NCBI GenBank assembly: GCA_020426505.1
Contig: JAGQPX010000059.1
Span: forward strand, 16,588 to 80,587
DNA from: Planctomycetaceae bacterium
GTDB taxonomy: Bacteria; Planctomycetota; Planctomycetia; Planctomycetales; Planctomycetaceae
DNA: 64,000 nucleotides
Direction: 5' to 3'
In this document: positions 28,122-37,771 of the stretch, one piece after another
Layout: every line of letters begins with the position of its first letter
Position numbering within the stretch: position 1 is the first letter of the stretch
Position numbers and translations under genes: made by a program
The notes under the pieces: model-generated
What the model saw: only the letters and a program-made list of their open reading frames with translations
Databases searched by the model: none
Told to the model about the DNA's origin: nothing

Positions 28122-29072
28122 TCAATCCTTGGTCGCAAGGAGTGCATCAGCGCCCTTGCGAGACAGGTCGATGGCCAATTGACGACCGAGTTCGTCAGCA
28201 TCGGATGCTGGCCCCTCACACGTTGTCGTCACACGCTGTTGACCGTCACCGCTGAGGACGACGGCAGTGAGTGTGAGCCGGTCGACTTTCGTGATCTCAC
28301 TCAAGACCCCGACGGGGGCATGGCAACCGGCGCGGAGTTCGCGAAGACAGGCTCGCTCGGCCGTGACCTCTGACAATGTGTTGCTGTCGGTGATCCGATT
28401 GAGAACCTCTTGAGTGACTTCGTCATCGGAACGGCATTCGATGCCGAGAGCGGCTTGTCCAACCGCCGGGAACATGACGGGCGGCTCCAACATCAGACTG
28501 ATCCGGTCGGCCAGTTCAAGTCGCTTCAGACCAGCGGCAGCGAGAACGATGGCGTCGTATTCTCCCTCGTCGAGCTTGCGCAGCCGCGTCTCGACGTTGC
28601 CTCGGATTTCGGTCATGACCAGATCTGGACGAGTGTGAAGCAGTTGGGCCTGTCGCCGCAAACTGCCGGTGCCGATGCGCGCCCCTTGTGCAACATCGTC
28701 AAGAGATGTGACCGTCCCTGCGTGCAATTGCGGAAGCACCAGCACGTCGAATCGTGGCCCCCGGTCCGGCACCCCGGCGAGGGTCAGCCCTTCGACCGAC
28801 TCGGTCGGCAGGTCCTTCAGGCTGTGTACGGCCATGTCGGCCCGACCGTCGAGAACGGCGGACTGCACCTCACGAGTGAAGATGCCCATGCCTCCCATCT
28901 GGGACAGAGGTTCGCTGCGATCACGATCGCCGATGGTTGAAACCTCGATCAACTCGACATCACGCTCAGGAGCCGCCTGTCGGAGTAGTGACGACACATG
29001 CTGGGCCTGCCACATGGCCAGCCGACTGGCACGTGTGGCGATTCGCAGTGGTGCTGACGCAGAGTTCGTCAC
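28122..29072 (-). CDS. hemC: Hydroxymethylbilane synthase (porphobilinogen deaminase)
   Basis: HemC joins four porphobilinogen molecules in heme synthesis. The 316-residue protein shows LRIATRASRLAMWQAQHV, the VHSLKDLPTE loop, GTGSLRRQAQLLHTRPDL and the cofactor-binding cysteine in AGCHAPVG. The GTG at 29072 overlaps the stop of the DUF502 gene (GTGA). Other heme genes are not adjacent. Confidence 0.95.
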   Translation of the reverse strand: MTNSASAPLRIATRASRLAMWQAQHVSSLLRQAAPERDVELIEVSTIGDRDRSEPLSQMGGMGIFTREVQSAVLDGRADMAVHSLKDLPTESVEGLTLAGVPDRGPRFDVLVLPQLHAGTVTSLDDVAQGARIGTGSLRRQAQLLHTRPDLVMTEIRGNVETRLRKLDEGEYDAIVLAAAGLKRLELADRISLMLEPPVMFPAVGQAALGIECRSDDEVTQEVLNRITDSNTLSEVTAERACLRELRAGCHAPVGVLSEITKVDRLTLTAVVLSGDGQQRVTTTCEGPASDADELGRQLAIDLSRKGADALLATKD

Positions 29073-30334
29073 GATTCGTCTGACTCCGGCTGCGGACTGT
29101 GCGGCGTATCGAAGTCCTCTGGCAGAATTGTGGGTGGGGCGATATTCGTTCCTACTGCGGGTGGCAACCGACGATCGGTGCCCGATTCGAGCATTCGTTC
29201 GGTCAACCGACGAGTCAACTCCCGTTGCAGGATTTCAGCGGTCACCTTTTGATTCGAAGGAATCAGCACGCCGCACGAGATGCAGAATTGAAGAGCCTGG
29301 TCGACCGTCACATCGAGATCGAGAACTGCACTCCGGGGGAGACACATTGTGTAACCCGTGACAGGCATCGGTGAGCTGGGAACGAGAACACTGACGCAGG
29401 GCTCGCCGACCGCTGCGGTGATGTCCAGCATGCTGTCGCCCGTAACGAGACCAAGCGACCAGATGCCTCGACGCGGATACTCAATCGCCACAACACGTCG
29501 ATACTCGACCTGACTTTCGCTGAACAGGAAGTCGGTGACTTGCTTGACCGATCCGTAGACATTGCGAATCACGGGCAATCGTGCCAAGAGCTTGTTCTCG
29601 ACCTCGCCTACCATCCAGCCACCGATGCGGGCATTGACGAATCGTCCGAGGAAGTAAAGCAACACGACGATCAGCACGACGGCGACCGCACTGAGGAGGA
29701 ACTGACTGCCGAAATACTGGTCAGCCGCGTAGTCCATGTACAGCCCGGTCGCCCAGGTCGGTCGCTGAGTTGGCAGCTTGTTCTGCGCGACAACGTAGTA
29801 GTCGTTGTAGGGAACAGCTCGATCTCCCAAGGCCACGTAGACATCCTGTTGACCCCACTCCAATGCATGGTATTCAAGCCACTGAGAACGTAACTGCTCC
29901 GCGATTTGCATCTCGTCGAGAAGTTCAGGACCGGTCAACTGAGCTGCCAGTGCAGAGGAGGTTTCAGGACTGTCCTCATCTCGTCTTTTGTCTGGAGGCA
30001 TCTCGGGTTGTTCCAACCAGTTCCGATAGGTCTCCCGCATTTCGGTCGAGACGAGATAGTTCTTCCCAACAAATTCCAACGGTGGACCTTTGGGCAATTC
30101 CACAAGCTTGGGCGAGTCCCCGTCCGTGCGGACCGAGTCGTCGATGACCTGAGCAATGACAAATCTCACCGTCGTGCTGGCCGGGTGGATGATGTAGGTG
30201 TGAATCCCGCGCCCGATCCAAATCAGGATCACCAGTGTGAGGATGGGGGGCAGGCTGATTGCCAGTCCCCGCAGGAAGAACCGTGTCGGCGTCATGCGTC
30301 GCGGTTTCTTCAGGTCTTCAGACTCGACGTCCAT
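29069..30334 (-). CDS. DUF502 membrane protein
   Basis: The 421-residue protein has a first helix at FLRGLAISLPPILTLVILIWIG and a second at LLSAVAVVLIVVLLYFLG, with the DUF502 core after it (FVNARIGGW, LLARLPVIRNVYGSVKQVTDFLF, VVAIEYPRRGIWSLGLVTG, VLVPSSPMPVTGYTM). Between the helices is an insert of about 180 polar residues, longer than in most members. The function is unknown. It overlaps hemC by the GTGA arrangement. GAGAG precedes the ATG at 30334. Confidence 0.85.
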   Translation of the reverse strand: MDVESEDLKKPRRMTPTRFFLRGLAISLPPILTLVILIWIGRGIHTYIIHPASTTVRFVIAQVIDDSVRTDGDSPKLVELPKGPPLEFVGKNYLVSTEMRETYRNWLEQPEMPPDKRRDEDSPETSSALAAQLTGPELLDEMQIAEQLRSQWLEYHALEWGQQDVYVALGDRAVPYNDYYVVAQNKLPTQRPTWATGLYMDYAADQYFGSQFLLSAVAVVLIVVLLYFLGRFVNARIGGWMVGEVENKLLARLPVIRNVYGSVKQVTDFLFSESQVEYRRVVAIEYPRRGIWSLGLVTGDSMLDITAAVGEPCVSVLVPSSPMPVTGYTMCLPRSAVLDLDVTVDQALQFCISCGVLIPSNQKVTAEILQRELTRRLTERMLESGTDRRLPPAVGTNIAPPTILPEDFDTPHSPQPESDES

Positions 30335-30405
30335 GGGGTCTCTCATAAGAAAGTGGAGATGCTTGCGATTCGAGAGCACGTCTCTTCAACTGATCTTCGT
30401 GGGGC

Positions 30406-31248
30406 TCAGTTCTCGGATGTCGTGCCGATGCCGCGAGCGAGGACGGCGACGAACACTCGTTTGGCTCCCGCCTCCTTGAGGACACGAGCCACGTGGTCAG
30501 CGGTTGTTCCTGTGGTGAGAATGTCATCCGTGAGCAGGATCGTCAGGCCGTCCAGACGTGCCCCCCCTGCGATGCGAAAGGCGTTTCGTAGGTTCTTTCG
30601 ACGTCGAGACGGACTCAAAGAGGACTGAGCCGGTGTTCGCCGCGACTTGGCAAGTATATGGACGGCCTCTGGGACCATCAAGCGGCGCGCAATCACTCTG
30701 CTCATGGTCTCGGTAGGGAGATGTCGCCGTACCATTCGCTCGGTCCAGTGATGGGGGACCAGTGCGACCGCATCGATATTCAGTTCGGGCCACTCGTCCT
30801 GGTGTGCGTCAATGAGCAATTCGGTCAGTCCCGCCGTGAGAGATTCCTGAAACGGCTGCTTCCCCCGCACGCAACACTCTCGCAGAGGACCCTCGTATGT
30901 CCCCAATGCGAAGACCCGCTCGAATGCGAATGTGTCCTTTCGGCAATGTCGACAGCCCTCAGACGTGTCCAGATAGGGTCCCACAGCCGCACCGCATCGT
31001 TGACAGGCCTGTTCGACTGAGCAGGACAGCAGTTCAAAGCAATCTGCACACAGGCGACTCCGGACACGCACACTCAAGCTCGCCTGAAACCGTTCCGCTT
31101 CCGAGGGGAGTTGCTGGTGGCAGTGCACGCAATTCCGCGAATACACAAACTCGACCGTCTCCCGTCCGAAACGGAGGAAGGTGTCGCGAATTGTGGTGCG
31201 AAGTGTCGGCATCGCGATGGAATCGAACAGAATGATGGGCGATCTCAT
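30406..31248 (-). CDS. comF: ComF-family phosphoribosyltransferase-like protein
   Basis: The 280-residue protein has an N-terminal zinc cluster (CVHCHQQL, CADCFELL, CQRCGAA, CRHCRKD) and the C-terminal PRPP-binding motif LLTDDILTTGTTADHVARVL. ComF proteins of this kind act in DNA uptake by competent cells, although the exact step is not settled. No other competence gene is near. The start at 31248 is chosen because GAGGG lies just upstream. Confidence 0.85.
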   Translation of the reverse strand: MRSPIILFDSIAMPTLRTTIRDTFLRFGRETVEFVYSRNCVHCHQQLPSEAERFQASLSVRVRSRLCADCFELLSCSVEQACQRCGAAVGPYLDTSEGCRHCRKDTFAFERVFALGTYEGPLRECCVRGKQPFQESLTAGLTELLIDAHQDEWPELNIDAVALVPHHWTERMVRRHLPTETMSRVIARRLMVPEAVHILAKSRRTPAQSSLSPSRRRKNLRNAFRIAGGARLDGLTILLTDDILTTGTTADHVARVLKEAGAKRVFVAVLARGIGTTSEN

Positions 31249-31394
31249 CATACCCTCATCACGCCCTCGCCCCAAACCTGCTCGGCGAAGTGCTCAGTTT
31301 TCTCTCGTTGGCAGCCAATATGACACCTTGGCGTTTGTGAGGTCGACTCGGCTATACTGCTCTGTTCCTGACAAGTCTTCCGCTTCGACACCTC

Positions 31395-32243
31395 ATGGCC
31401 AGACGATACATCGTTCGCTACGGCATCATGCGACACGTCGCCGAGTTCACTGCCCGGCCGCCGCAGGAGGACTTTGCGCGAAGCGATCAGGTCATCATTC
31501 GCACCCCGCGCGGCATGGAGTGCGGCGAAGTGCTCTCCGAAGCCACCGACCGAACCCGTGAATACCTCGGCATCAGCGATCCGTCCGGCAAGCTCATTCG
31601 ACTGATGAGTCCCGAGGACGAACAGGTGCGGACGGACCTCTGGACTCAGGAACGGGAGGAATTCGAACGCTGTAAGGAGATCATCGCCGAACGCAGCATG
31701 CCCATGCAGTTGATCGATGTTGAACGCATCTTCGGCGGCGAGCGAGTCGTGTTCTACTTTCTCTCCGAGAACCGAGTAGACTTCCGCGAACTCGTGAAAG
31801 AGCTCGCCAAGGAATTCAAAACTCGTATCGAGATGCGACAGATCGGCATTCGTGACGAAGCGAAACTGCTTGCTGACTATGGAGACTGCGGCAAGCCAAC
31901 CTGCTGTAACACGCACCTGACTGAGATGCCTCCCGTCTCAATGAAGATGGCCAAGGTGCAAAAGGCGACACTCGACCCAACCAAGATTTCCGGTCGCTGC
32001 GGTCGACTGAAGTGCTGCTTGAGATACGAATACGACACCTACAAGGAGTATCAGCGCGAGTTGCCCAAGGTCGGCAAGTGGATTGTGACCAAAGAAGGCA
32101 AAGGTCGCGTGCTCGCCCAGGAGATCCTTGCCCAGAAGCTGCTCGTCAGTTACGAAGACAATCGTCGCGCACTTGTGGATGCAGGTGACGTCATCACGGT
32201 TGTTAGCACTGACCAGAACAAATCGAACGGCAGCAAAGCCTGA
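31395..32243 (+). CDS. ricT: PSP1-domain protein, RicT-like
   Basis: The 282-residue protein has the PSP1 core (VRYGIMRHVAEFTA, RTPRGMECGEVL, DVERIFGGERVVFYFLSENRVDFRELVKELAKEFKTRIEMRQIGIRDEAK) and cysteine pairs CGKPTCC and CGRLKCCLRYE. In Bacillus, RicT is part of an Fe-S complex that controls RNA cleavage and development. That role is only inferred here. It heads a long plus-strand run and is 30 bases before the sugar isomerase gene. Confidence 0.88.
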   Translation: MARRYIVRYGIMRHVAEFTARPPQEDFARSDQVIIRTPRGMECGEVLSEATDRTREYLGISDPSGKLIRLMSPEDEQVRTDLWTQEREEFERCKEIIAERSMPMQLIDVERIFGGERVVFYFLSENRVDFRELVKELAKEFKTRIEMRQIGIRDEAKLLADYGDCGKPTCCNTHLTEMPPVSMKMAKVQKATLDPTKISGRCGRLKCCLRYEYDTYKEYQRELPKVGKWIVTKEGKGRVLAQEILAQKLLVSYEDNRRALVDAGDVITVVSTDQNKSNGSKA

Positions 32244-32273
32244 GAATTCTCAACAACACCCTTCGAGGAGACT

Positions 32274-33293
32274 ATGTCCGACAATCCCAAGATCATTCTG
32301 TCCGCTTTCGCTGATGAGGCAGCCAATCGCAAGACGGCTGTGGAGCAGATGTCGTCGCTCGCCGCTCTGGGCCTCAAGTACTACAGCCCACGATTCGTTG
32401 ATGTCACCGGCGAAGGAACCGTCGAGCACGTCGTTGATCTCAGCGACGAGAAGCTGGCAACACTGAAGGACATCCACGCTGAGTATGGCATGTCGGTCGC
32501 CAGCATCGGTTCACGGATCGGCAAGGTGAAGCTACTCGATCAGGACGACGGCTCTCACAACAAGTACGTTGACTTCGATGAGTATCTGGAGACGGAAGTT
32601 GCACGTACCGTCAACGCGGCACTCGCTCTCGATGCCAAACTCATTCGGGGCTTCTCATTCTACCACCCGAAGGGAGAGGCCCCCGAGCCTTACGTCGAAC
32701 AGGCCGCAGCTCTCATCGGGCAAGTCGCGGACAAGTTCGCTGCACACAACATCACGTACGGACTCGAAGTCGAAGCGAACCTTGTCGGGCAAAACGGTCG
32801 TATGCTGGCGGCCCTGTCGGAGACGCTCGACCGACCGAATCTCGTCTGTATCTTCGACGGTGGGAACATCTCGTCACAGAACCTCAACTGGGTGGAGGTG
32901 TTCGACGAGTACGCGGCCATGCGTGACCACATCGGCTGGGCACACATCAAGGACTATGCTGTCGACCGCAGCCTCGAATGGACGGGTGTTGTCGATGAAG
33001 AGCGACTCAAAAACTTCGTCCCAGCCAATGTGGGTGACTCGGCTCACGAGGCGGTCCTGCGTGATCTGCGTGAGCATCTGCCGAAGATGAACGAGCGAAT
33101 GCAATTACTGGGAGCCCCCGGCGTCTTTCTGGAACTGGAGCCTCATCTCAAAGGAGGCGGACAGTTCGGCGGCTTCAGTGGTCCCGACGGCATGGGCGTC
33201 GCGGTCCGGGCATTGTGCAGCGTGCTCGACTACGTGGGCATCGACTACGACCTCCGCACCATGGACGACATTTGCGAGGCACGTGGGTTTTGA
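32274..33293 (+). CDS. Sugar phosphate isomerase/epimerase (xylose isomerase-like TIM barrel)
   Basis: The 339-residue protein has the AP-endonuclease-2 TIM-barrel pattern: [10 protein letters not shown] at the start, [10 protein letters not shown] with a metal-binding Glu, [10 protein letters not shown] with an Asp, [10 protein letters not shown] with a His and [13 protein letters not shown] with another Glu near the end. The substrate is unknown. GAGGAG lies just before the ATG. Its stop overlaps the TTG start of the following lipoprotein. Confidence 0.85.
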   Translation: MSDNPKIILSAFADEAANRKTAVEQMSSLAALGLKYYSPRFVDVTGEGTVEHVVDLSDEKLATLKDIHAEYGMSVASIGSRIGKVKLLDQDDGSHNKYVDFDEYLETEVARTVNAALALDAKLIRGFSFYHPKGEAPEPYVEQAAALIGQVADKFAAHNITYGLEVEANLVGQNGRMLAALSETLDRPNLVCIFDGGNISSQNLNWVEVFDEYAAMRDHIGWAHIKDYAVDRSLEWTGVVDEERLKNFVPANVGDSAHEAVLRDLREHLPKMNERMQLLGAPGVFLELEPHLKGGGQFGGFSGPDGMGVAVRALCSVLDYVGIDYDLRTMDDICEARGF

Positions 33294-33754
33294 CTCCGCG
33301 AATCACGACGCTGCTGGTCACATTGACATGCATCGCAGGATGCGGTGGAGATCACGCAGCCGAGTTGGACCATCTGGTCAACACCGTCTGGATGGAGGAT
33401 TTTCCCCACGAGGATGCTGTCGCGTTCCTCGAATCGGGCGGAACTCATTATGATACAAAGTACGGAGACTTCGAAGACGTTGATCGCGAGTATGTTGTGC
33501 CTTTGCTCAAACAGATCAACGACGTGACGGGTGTTCCGGCATTGGCATTCATTGACGAAGACCTCAACTGGGCATGGGCGTTGATCGTGCGTGTTTCTGA
33601 TGAGGGGGCCGCTCGGTCTCGCGTCCAATCTCTGATTGCTGACGCCGAAGCAGAGTACCCCGGAGTCATCGAGGCCGAGTGGGGGCGAACGACGTTGCGT
33701 ATCAGTTTTGTTGACGAGTCAGAGCATCAATCACAGGACGAGCCGGTCGAATGA
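33290..33754 (+). CDS. Small lipoprotein of unknown function
   Basis: From the TTG at 33290 the protein reads [26 protein letters not shown], a lipoprotein signal with lipobox IAGC. The mature part, about 135 residues, alternates charged segments and has no recognised family ([25 protein letters not shown]). The open frame continues upstream inside the isomerase gene but the signal peptide fixes the start. It overlaps both neighbours by four bases, so it is in an operon with them. Confidence 0.65.
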   Translation: MTPRITTLLVTLTCIAGCGGDHAAELDHLVNTVWMEDFPHEDAVAFLESGGTHYDTKYGDFEDVDREYVVPLLKQINDVTGVPALAFIDEDLNWAWALIVRVSDEGAARSRVQSLIADAEAEYPGVIEAEWGRTTLRISFVDESEHQSQDEPVE

Positions 33755-33990
33755 GTTTTGATCCCGAACATGCGGTCGAGTTGCTGGTCTGTCCGCAGTC
33801 GCACGCGCCTCTCGTGTATGATGGGCAGGGACTTGTCAGCACCGATCCGGAGACCCGGTTGCGATACGCGATCAAGGACGACATCCCCGTCATGCTGGCC
33901 GACGATGCGGAAACGCTGTCGATGGACGACTGGCAGCAAATCATGAGGCAACATGACCGAGATCCCCAGACGGGAAAGCCGATCGAGTAG
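33751..33990 (+). CDS. Trm112-like small protein
   Basis: The 79-residue protein starts FDPEHAVELLVCPQSHAPLVYDGQGLVSTDPETRLRYAIKDDIPVMLADDAE, which matches the Trm112/YcaR family. Only one cysteine of the usual zinc pairs is kept (CPQSH). Trm112 proteins activate methyltransferases, and a methyltransferase gene follows 11 bases later, although that one has a signal peptide. The ATG overlaps the previous stop. Confidence 0.8.
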   Translation: MSFDPEHAVELLVCPQSHAPLVYDGQGLVSTDPETRLRYAIKDDIPVMLADDAETLSMDDWQQIMRQHDRDPQTGKPIE

Positions 33991-34000
33991 GAGTCACAAC

Positions 34001-34756
34001 ATGCGCACAGTCATCAGCGGTCCGCTCACTCTTCTACTGCTTCTCTGCGGGATGGTTGCGATTGCCGATGACGCCAGCGAGTCCGCCGAAGAGTCGCCTC
34101 GCTACACGTTTCGGGAACTGCATGACCCCAACGGGATCGGCAAGTTCTACATGGGTCGCGAGATTGCCCGCGTGATGGGGCATCAGGGGATCAACTGGCT
34201 GGAGCGACCGGAACGCGAGCAGGAGGAAGGACTGTCGCTGTTGATCGACGCGCTCAAGCTCAAACCGGGCATGGTCGTCGCAGACATCGGTGCCGGCTCG
34301 GGCGTCATCAGCACGCTGATTGCCAAAGAGGTCGGCCCCAAGGGGACCGTTCTGGCCGTCGACATCCAGCAGGAGATGCTTGATGCACTGGCGGCCAAGT
34401 GCAAGAAACTCGGTATCGAAAACATTGAGCCCGTTCTCGGCGAGACCAAGTCGCCCCGCCTCAAGCCCGGCACGGTCGACCTCGTGGTGATGGTCGACGT
34501 TTATCACGAGTTTGACTTCCCCTATGAGATGCTCAGCGAGATCGCCATGTCCCTCAAGCCGGGCGGACGCGTCGCCTTCGTCGAGTACCGCAAGGAAGAC
34601 CCGACCGTGCCGATCAAAGAAGTTCACAAGATGTCACAGGCCCAGGTCAGGAAAGAGGCGGAGCAGTCGGAGTTTGACCTCAAATGGAAGGAAACGGTCG
34701 ATACCCTGCCCCGTCAGCACGTCGTTGTGTTTGAAAGAATCGACCCGTTGGACTGA
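34001..34756 (+). CDS. Exported SAM-dependent methyltransferase-like protein
   Basis: The 251-residue protein opens with a signal-like segment (ISGPLTLLLLLCGMVAIADDASES). The rest is a class I methyltransferase core: MVVADIGAGSGVISTLIAKEVGPKGTVLAVDI, the MVDVYHEF motif and LKPGGRVAFVEYRKEDP. Cytosolic relatives use SAM, which is not expected outside the membrane, so export is puzzling. AGGAG before the ATG at 34001 supports this start. It follows the Trm112-like gene. Confidence 0.78.
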   Translation: MRTVISGPLTLLLLLCGMVAIADDASESAEESPRYTFRELHDPNGIGKFYMGREIARVMGHQGINWLERPEREQEEGLSLLIDALKLKPGMVVADIGAGSGVISTLIAKEVGPKGTVLAVDIQQEMLDALAAKCKKLGIENIEPVLGETKSPRLKPGTVDLVVMVDVYHEFDFPYEMLSEIAMSLKPGGRVAFVEYRKEDPTVPIKEVHKMSQAQVRKEAEQSEFDLKWKETVDTLPRQHVVVFERIDPLD

Positions 34757-34790
34757 TCTTTCCAAGAACCGATCCCGCTAGCGGCTTAGC

Positions 34791-36056
34791 GTGACCACTA
34801 CGTTATCGACTGCTCCCGTTATGCACGTCGCCCGGTTGATCGCACTCCACGTTCGCATCCCACTCAGGCAAACGATCCGTCACGCCTCTCACACTCGTGA
34901 CTCGACGGACTCGCTTCTCGTCCGTTGTGAGTTGGATGATGGAAAAATCGGGTGGGGAGAGGGACTCCCGCGTGAGTATGTCTCGGGCGAGACGATCGAC
35001 GACGTCTGGGCAGCGTTGTCAACGCTCGACATTTACGAATCACTGGGGCGACCATTCAGTGATTTGAATCAAGTGATCGAATGTCTCGACTGCCTGACAC
35101 TTTGCCCCTCTGAGATATCAGATTTGAGATTTGAGATCGAAGAACCGAGGCGTTCGGTTGTCGAAGAGCACATCCAGCGGGGCTGTTTTCTGAATTCGGC
35201 ACGTTGTGCGATCGAACTGGCCGTGCTGGATGCTGTCTGCCAGAGGGAGGGACGACCATTGTTGGAGGTCACCAGCCTGGTGCCTGAGACGGTAAATCTG
35301 CGGCAATTCTCACCGACGGTGCAATACAGCGGAGTGATTGCGAGCAGCAGTCTGATGCAACAGTTTCATTCGGCCATCAAGATGCGTCTGTATGGGTTTC
35401 GCCAAGTGAAAGTTAAGGTTGGGCTTCAGAAAGGCGACGAAGCGACGCGGTTGCACTGGATTCGGAGAATTCTTGGCCGGAAGATCAGCATGCGTGTCGA
35501 TGCCAACGAAGCATGGTCATGTGATGATTTTGATTATGGCTCACCACACCGACTATGCTCTGACGTGAGTTGCGTTGAACAACCGGTTCCACATGCGGAC
35601 GCCGGTGGTCTCGCAGATGTACGTGAAGGATTGACAGTACCCATCATGCTGGATGAGTCGTTGTGCAGTCTGTCGGATGGGCAGCGGGCGATTGACGAGA
35701 AGCTATGCGATCTGTTCAACATCCGACTGTCCAAGTGCGGCGGATTTGTGAGCTCGTTGCGATTGGCAGCGATGGCACACTCAGCAGGACTCGGCTATCA
35801 ACTCGGTTGTCAGGTCGGCGAAACGGGCATCCTTTCGGCAGCCGGTCGACACTTCGCGACGTCAGTTGCGGGCTTGTTTGCTTTGGAGGGCAGCTATGAT
35901 CGCCATCTTGTTGCTGAGCGATTGACGCATGAGGATCTGACGTTCGGCTATGGTGGTGTTGCTCCTGCCTTGAAGGGGCCGGGATTGGGCGTCACTGTGG
36001 ATCAGGAGGCTCTCGATCGTAGTAGCGTTCGTTGTCAGACCATTTGGGAGCGATGA
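34791..36056 (+). CDS. Enolase-superfamily epimerase (muconate lactonizing/dipeptide epimerase-like)
   Basis: The 421-residue protein shows the capping domain start (IPLRQTIRHASHTRDSTDSLLVRCELDDGKIGWGEGLPREYVSGET), the KVKVG lysine strand, metal ligands in VDANEAW, VEQPVP and LDESL, and a C-terminal QVGETGILSAAGRH. This fits the muconate cycloisomerase or dipeptide epimerase group; the substrate is open. Residues around 105-120 (SEISDLRFEIEEPRR) come from an AGATTTG repeat and look like an insertion. It starts with GTG and overlaps the HAD gene by ATGA. Confidence 0.82.
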   Translation: MTTTLSTAPVMHVARLIALHVRIPLRQTIRHASHTRDSTDSLLVRCELDDGKIGWGEGLPREYVSGETIDDVWAALSTLDIYESLGRPFSDLNQVIECLDCLTLCPSEISDLRFEIEEPRRSVVEEHIQRGCFLNSARCAIELAVLDAVCQREGRPLLEVTSLVPETVNLRQFSPTVQYSGVIASSSLMQQFHSAIKMRLYGFRQVKVKVGLQKGDEATRLHWIRRILGRKISMRVDANEAWSCDDFDYGSPHRLCSDVSCVEQPVPHADAGGLADVREGLTVPIMLDESLCSLSDGQRAIDEKLCDLFNIRLSKCGGFVSSLRLAAMAHSAGLGYQLGCQVGETGILSAAGRHFATSVAGLFALEGSYDRHLVAERLTHEDLTFGYGGVAPALKGPGLGVTVDQEALDRSSVRCQTIWER

Positions 36057-36742
36057 CGATGTTGCCCGTGTCGTGCCGGTGGGTGGCCTTCGATGCTGTC
36101 GGGACGCTGATCCGAGCGGAACCATCTGTTGCAGAGGTCTATCATCGCATGGGACAGCAGCACGGTTCACAGTTATCTCTCGTGGAAGTTGACTTGAGAT
36201 TCCGTGAGTCGTTTCGCTTGCGGATGCAATCCGAGCGAGACAGGACGACCGAGGCTGACGAGTCTGCATTCTGGCGACAGGTCGTCGCAGATGTCCTTGC
36301 CGATGTGAGTGATCAAAAAGCCTGTTTCGTGGAACTGCACGAATGGTTCGCCCGTCCGAGTGCGTGGCGTTGCTTCGATGATGTCACACCGATGCTCGCG
36401 GCCTTGGGGAAGCGGGGCGTCCAGATTGCGATCGCATCCAACTACGATTCTCGGCTGCATCCTGTGTGTGACGGCCTGCCGGAGTTGTCTGACATCACAA
36501 CCCGGATCGTCTCTTCTGAGGTCGGCTGGCGCAAGCCGCATGCGAGTTTCTACGAGAGCCTGATTGATGCCTGTGGGGGTGATCCGTCCGCCATCGTGAT
36601 GGTGGGTGATGATTGGGAGAACGACGTGCTGGGCGCCAAACAGGCTGGATTGAGGGCCATCCTTGTTGATCGCAGTCTCTCGGATATCTCTCACACAACG
36701 GACGATTGCGTCATCAGTTCATTGATGGACTTGGTGACATGA
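36053..36742 (+). CDS. HAD-superfamily hydrolase
   Basis: The 229-residue protein has intact motifs: nucleophile Asp in VAFDAVGTLI, Ser/Asn in AIASNYDSRL, Lys in EVGWRKPHASFYESL and the acidic pair in VMVGDDWENDVLGAKQAG. It resembles the REG-2/dehalogenase-like subgroup and likely removes phosphate from a small molecule. It overlaps the epimerase stop. It precedes kdsA by 128 bases but does not look like KdsC. Confidence 0.85.
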   Translation: MTMLPVSCRWVAFDAVGTLIRAEPSVAEVYHRMGQQHGSQLSLVEVDLRFRESFRLRMQSERDRTTEADESAFWRQVVADVLADVSDQKACFVELHEWFARPSAWRCFDDVTPMLAALGKRGVQIAIASNYDSRLHPVCDGLPELSDITTRIVSSEVGWRKPHASFYESLIDACGGDPSAIVMVGDDWENDVLGAKQAGLRAILVDRSLSDISHTTDDCVISSLMDLVT

Positions 36743-36870
36743 CGCAGGGATGGACCGACGTGTTTTCCGCTTAATCTCTAAGGCCGCTACCCATGTGATG
36801 CGTGGATTCACAAACCTGAGGCGGTCGGGTATCGTGACGGTGAATTGGACTTGATTTGGGATGGAATTGC

Positions 36871-37722
36871 GTGCCGGAGAATCCTGTCAGTGTGGGTGAC
36901 GCTCGTTGCGGGCGAGGACAGCCGTTGCTGTTCATCGCCGGCCCCTGCGTCATCGAATCGGAGGAGTTGGTCTTCCGTATCGCTGATGAATTGAAGCAGT
37001 TGGCGGTCGACAAGAGTTATCAACTCGTCTTCAAAGCCAGCTTCGACAAGGCAAACCGCACCAGTCTCGAAAGCTTTCGTGGACCGGGACTTGAGGCTGG
37101 GATTGAGGTCCTCGCGAAAGTGAAGGAGCGGACAGGATTACCCGTAACGACGGACATTCACACTCCCGAACAAGCCGAGCCTGCGGCAGCGGTGTGCGAC
37201 ATTCTGCAGATCCCTGCCTTTCTCGCACGTCAGACGGATCTGATCGTCGCCTCCGCCGAAGCCGCGTCCAAATACGACCGAGTGCTGAACATCAAGAAGC
37301 CCCAATTCATCGCCCCCGAGGACATCGTGCATGCGGTCCGCAAAGGGGAAGGCTCCGGCTGCTCGAACATCCTGTTGACGGAGCGAGGCACGACGTTTGG
37401 CTACGGCCGTCTGGTGAACGACATGCAGGCGATTCCCATCATGCAGTCACTCGGTTGCCCTGTGGTATTCGACGCAACACACAGCGTTCAGCGGCCCGGT
37501 GGCAGCCGTACGGGTGGAGCCCGAGAGATGGTCCGACCCTTGGCGAGAGCCGCCGTCGCCTGCGGGTGTGACGGAGTCTTTCTTGAAACACACCCGAATC
37601 CTGATCAGGCTCTCAGCGATGGCCCCAACATGTTGCCGCTGAACGACGTAGAATCATTATTGGCTGAGTTGACGCGTTTTCGTGACTTGGCGAACGCCGC
37701 TCCTCTGGCCCTGCAAGGGTGA
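36871..37722 (+). CDS. kdsA: 3-deoxy-8-phosphooctulonate synthase
   Basis: KdsA condenses arabinose 5-phosphate and phosphoenolpyruvate to Kdo 8-phosphate, the first step to Kdo of lipopolysaccharide. The 283-residue protein shows [37 protein letters not shown], the DIHTPEQAE strand, [37 protein letters not shown] and [13 protein letters not shown]. The start is uncertain: GTG at 36871 (after GGGATGG) or TTG at 36856. It supports an outer membrane with Kdo in this organism. Confidence 0.93.
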   Translation: MPENPVSVGDARCGRGQPLLFIAGPCVIESEELVFRIADELKQLAVDKSYQLVFKASFDKANRTSLESFRGPGLEAGIEVLAKVKERTGLPVTTDIHTPEQAEPAAAVCDILQIPAFLARQTDLIVASAEAASKYDRVLNIKKPQFIAPEDIVHAVRKGEGSGCSNILLTERGTTFGYGRLVNDMQAIPIMQSLGCPVVFDATHSVQRPGGSRTGGAREMVRPLARAAVACGCDGVFLETHPNPDQALSDGPNMLPLNDVESLLAELTRFRDLANAAPLALQG

Positions 37723-37771
37723 CAGGTGGAGGGCGTGAGTTTGTCCTCGACTTTTTGATTGCTGAGAAATC

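Noticed and set aside
36053..36742. KdsC, because the gene lies before kdsA
   Set aside because: The protein is longer, has a cap-type insert after motif I and looks like the REG-2/dehalogenase group, not the short capless KdsC.
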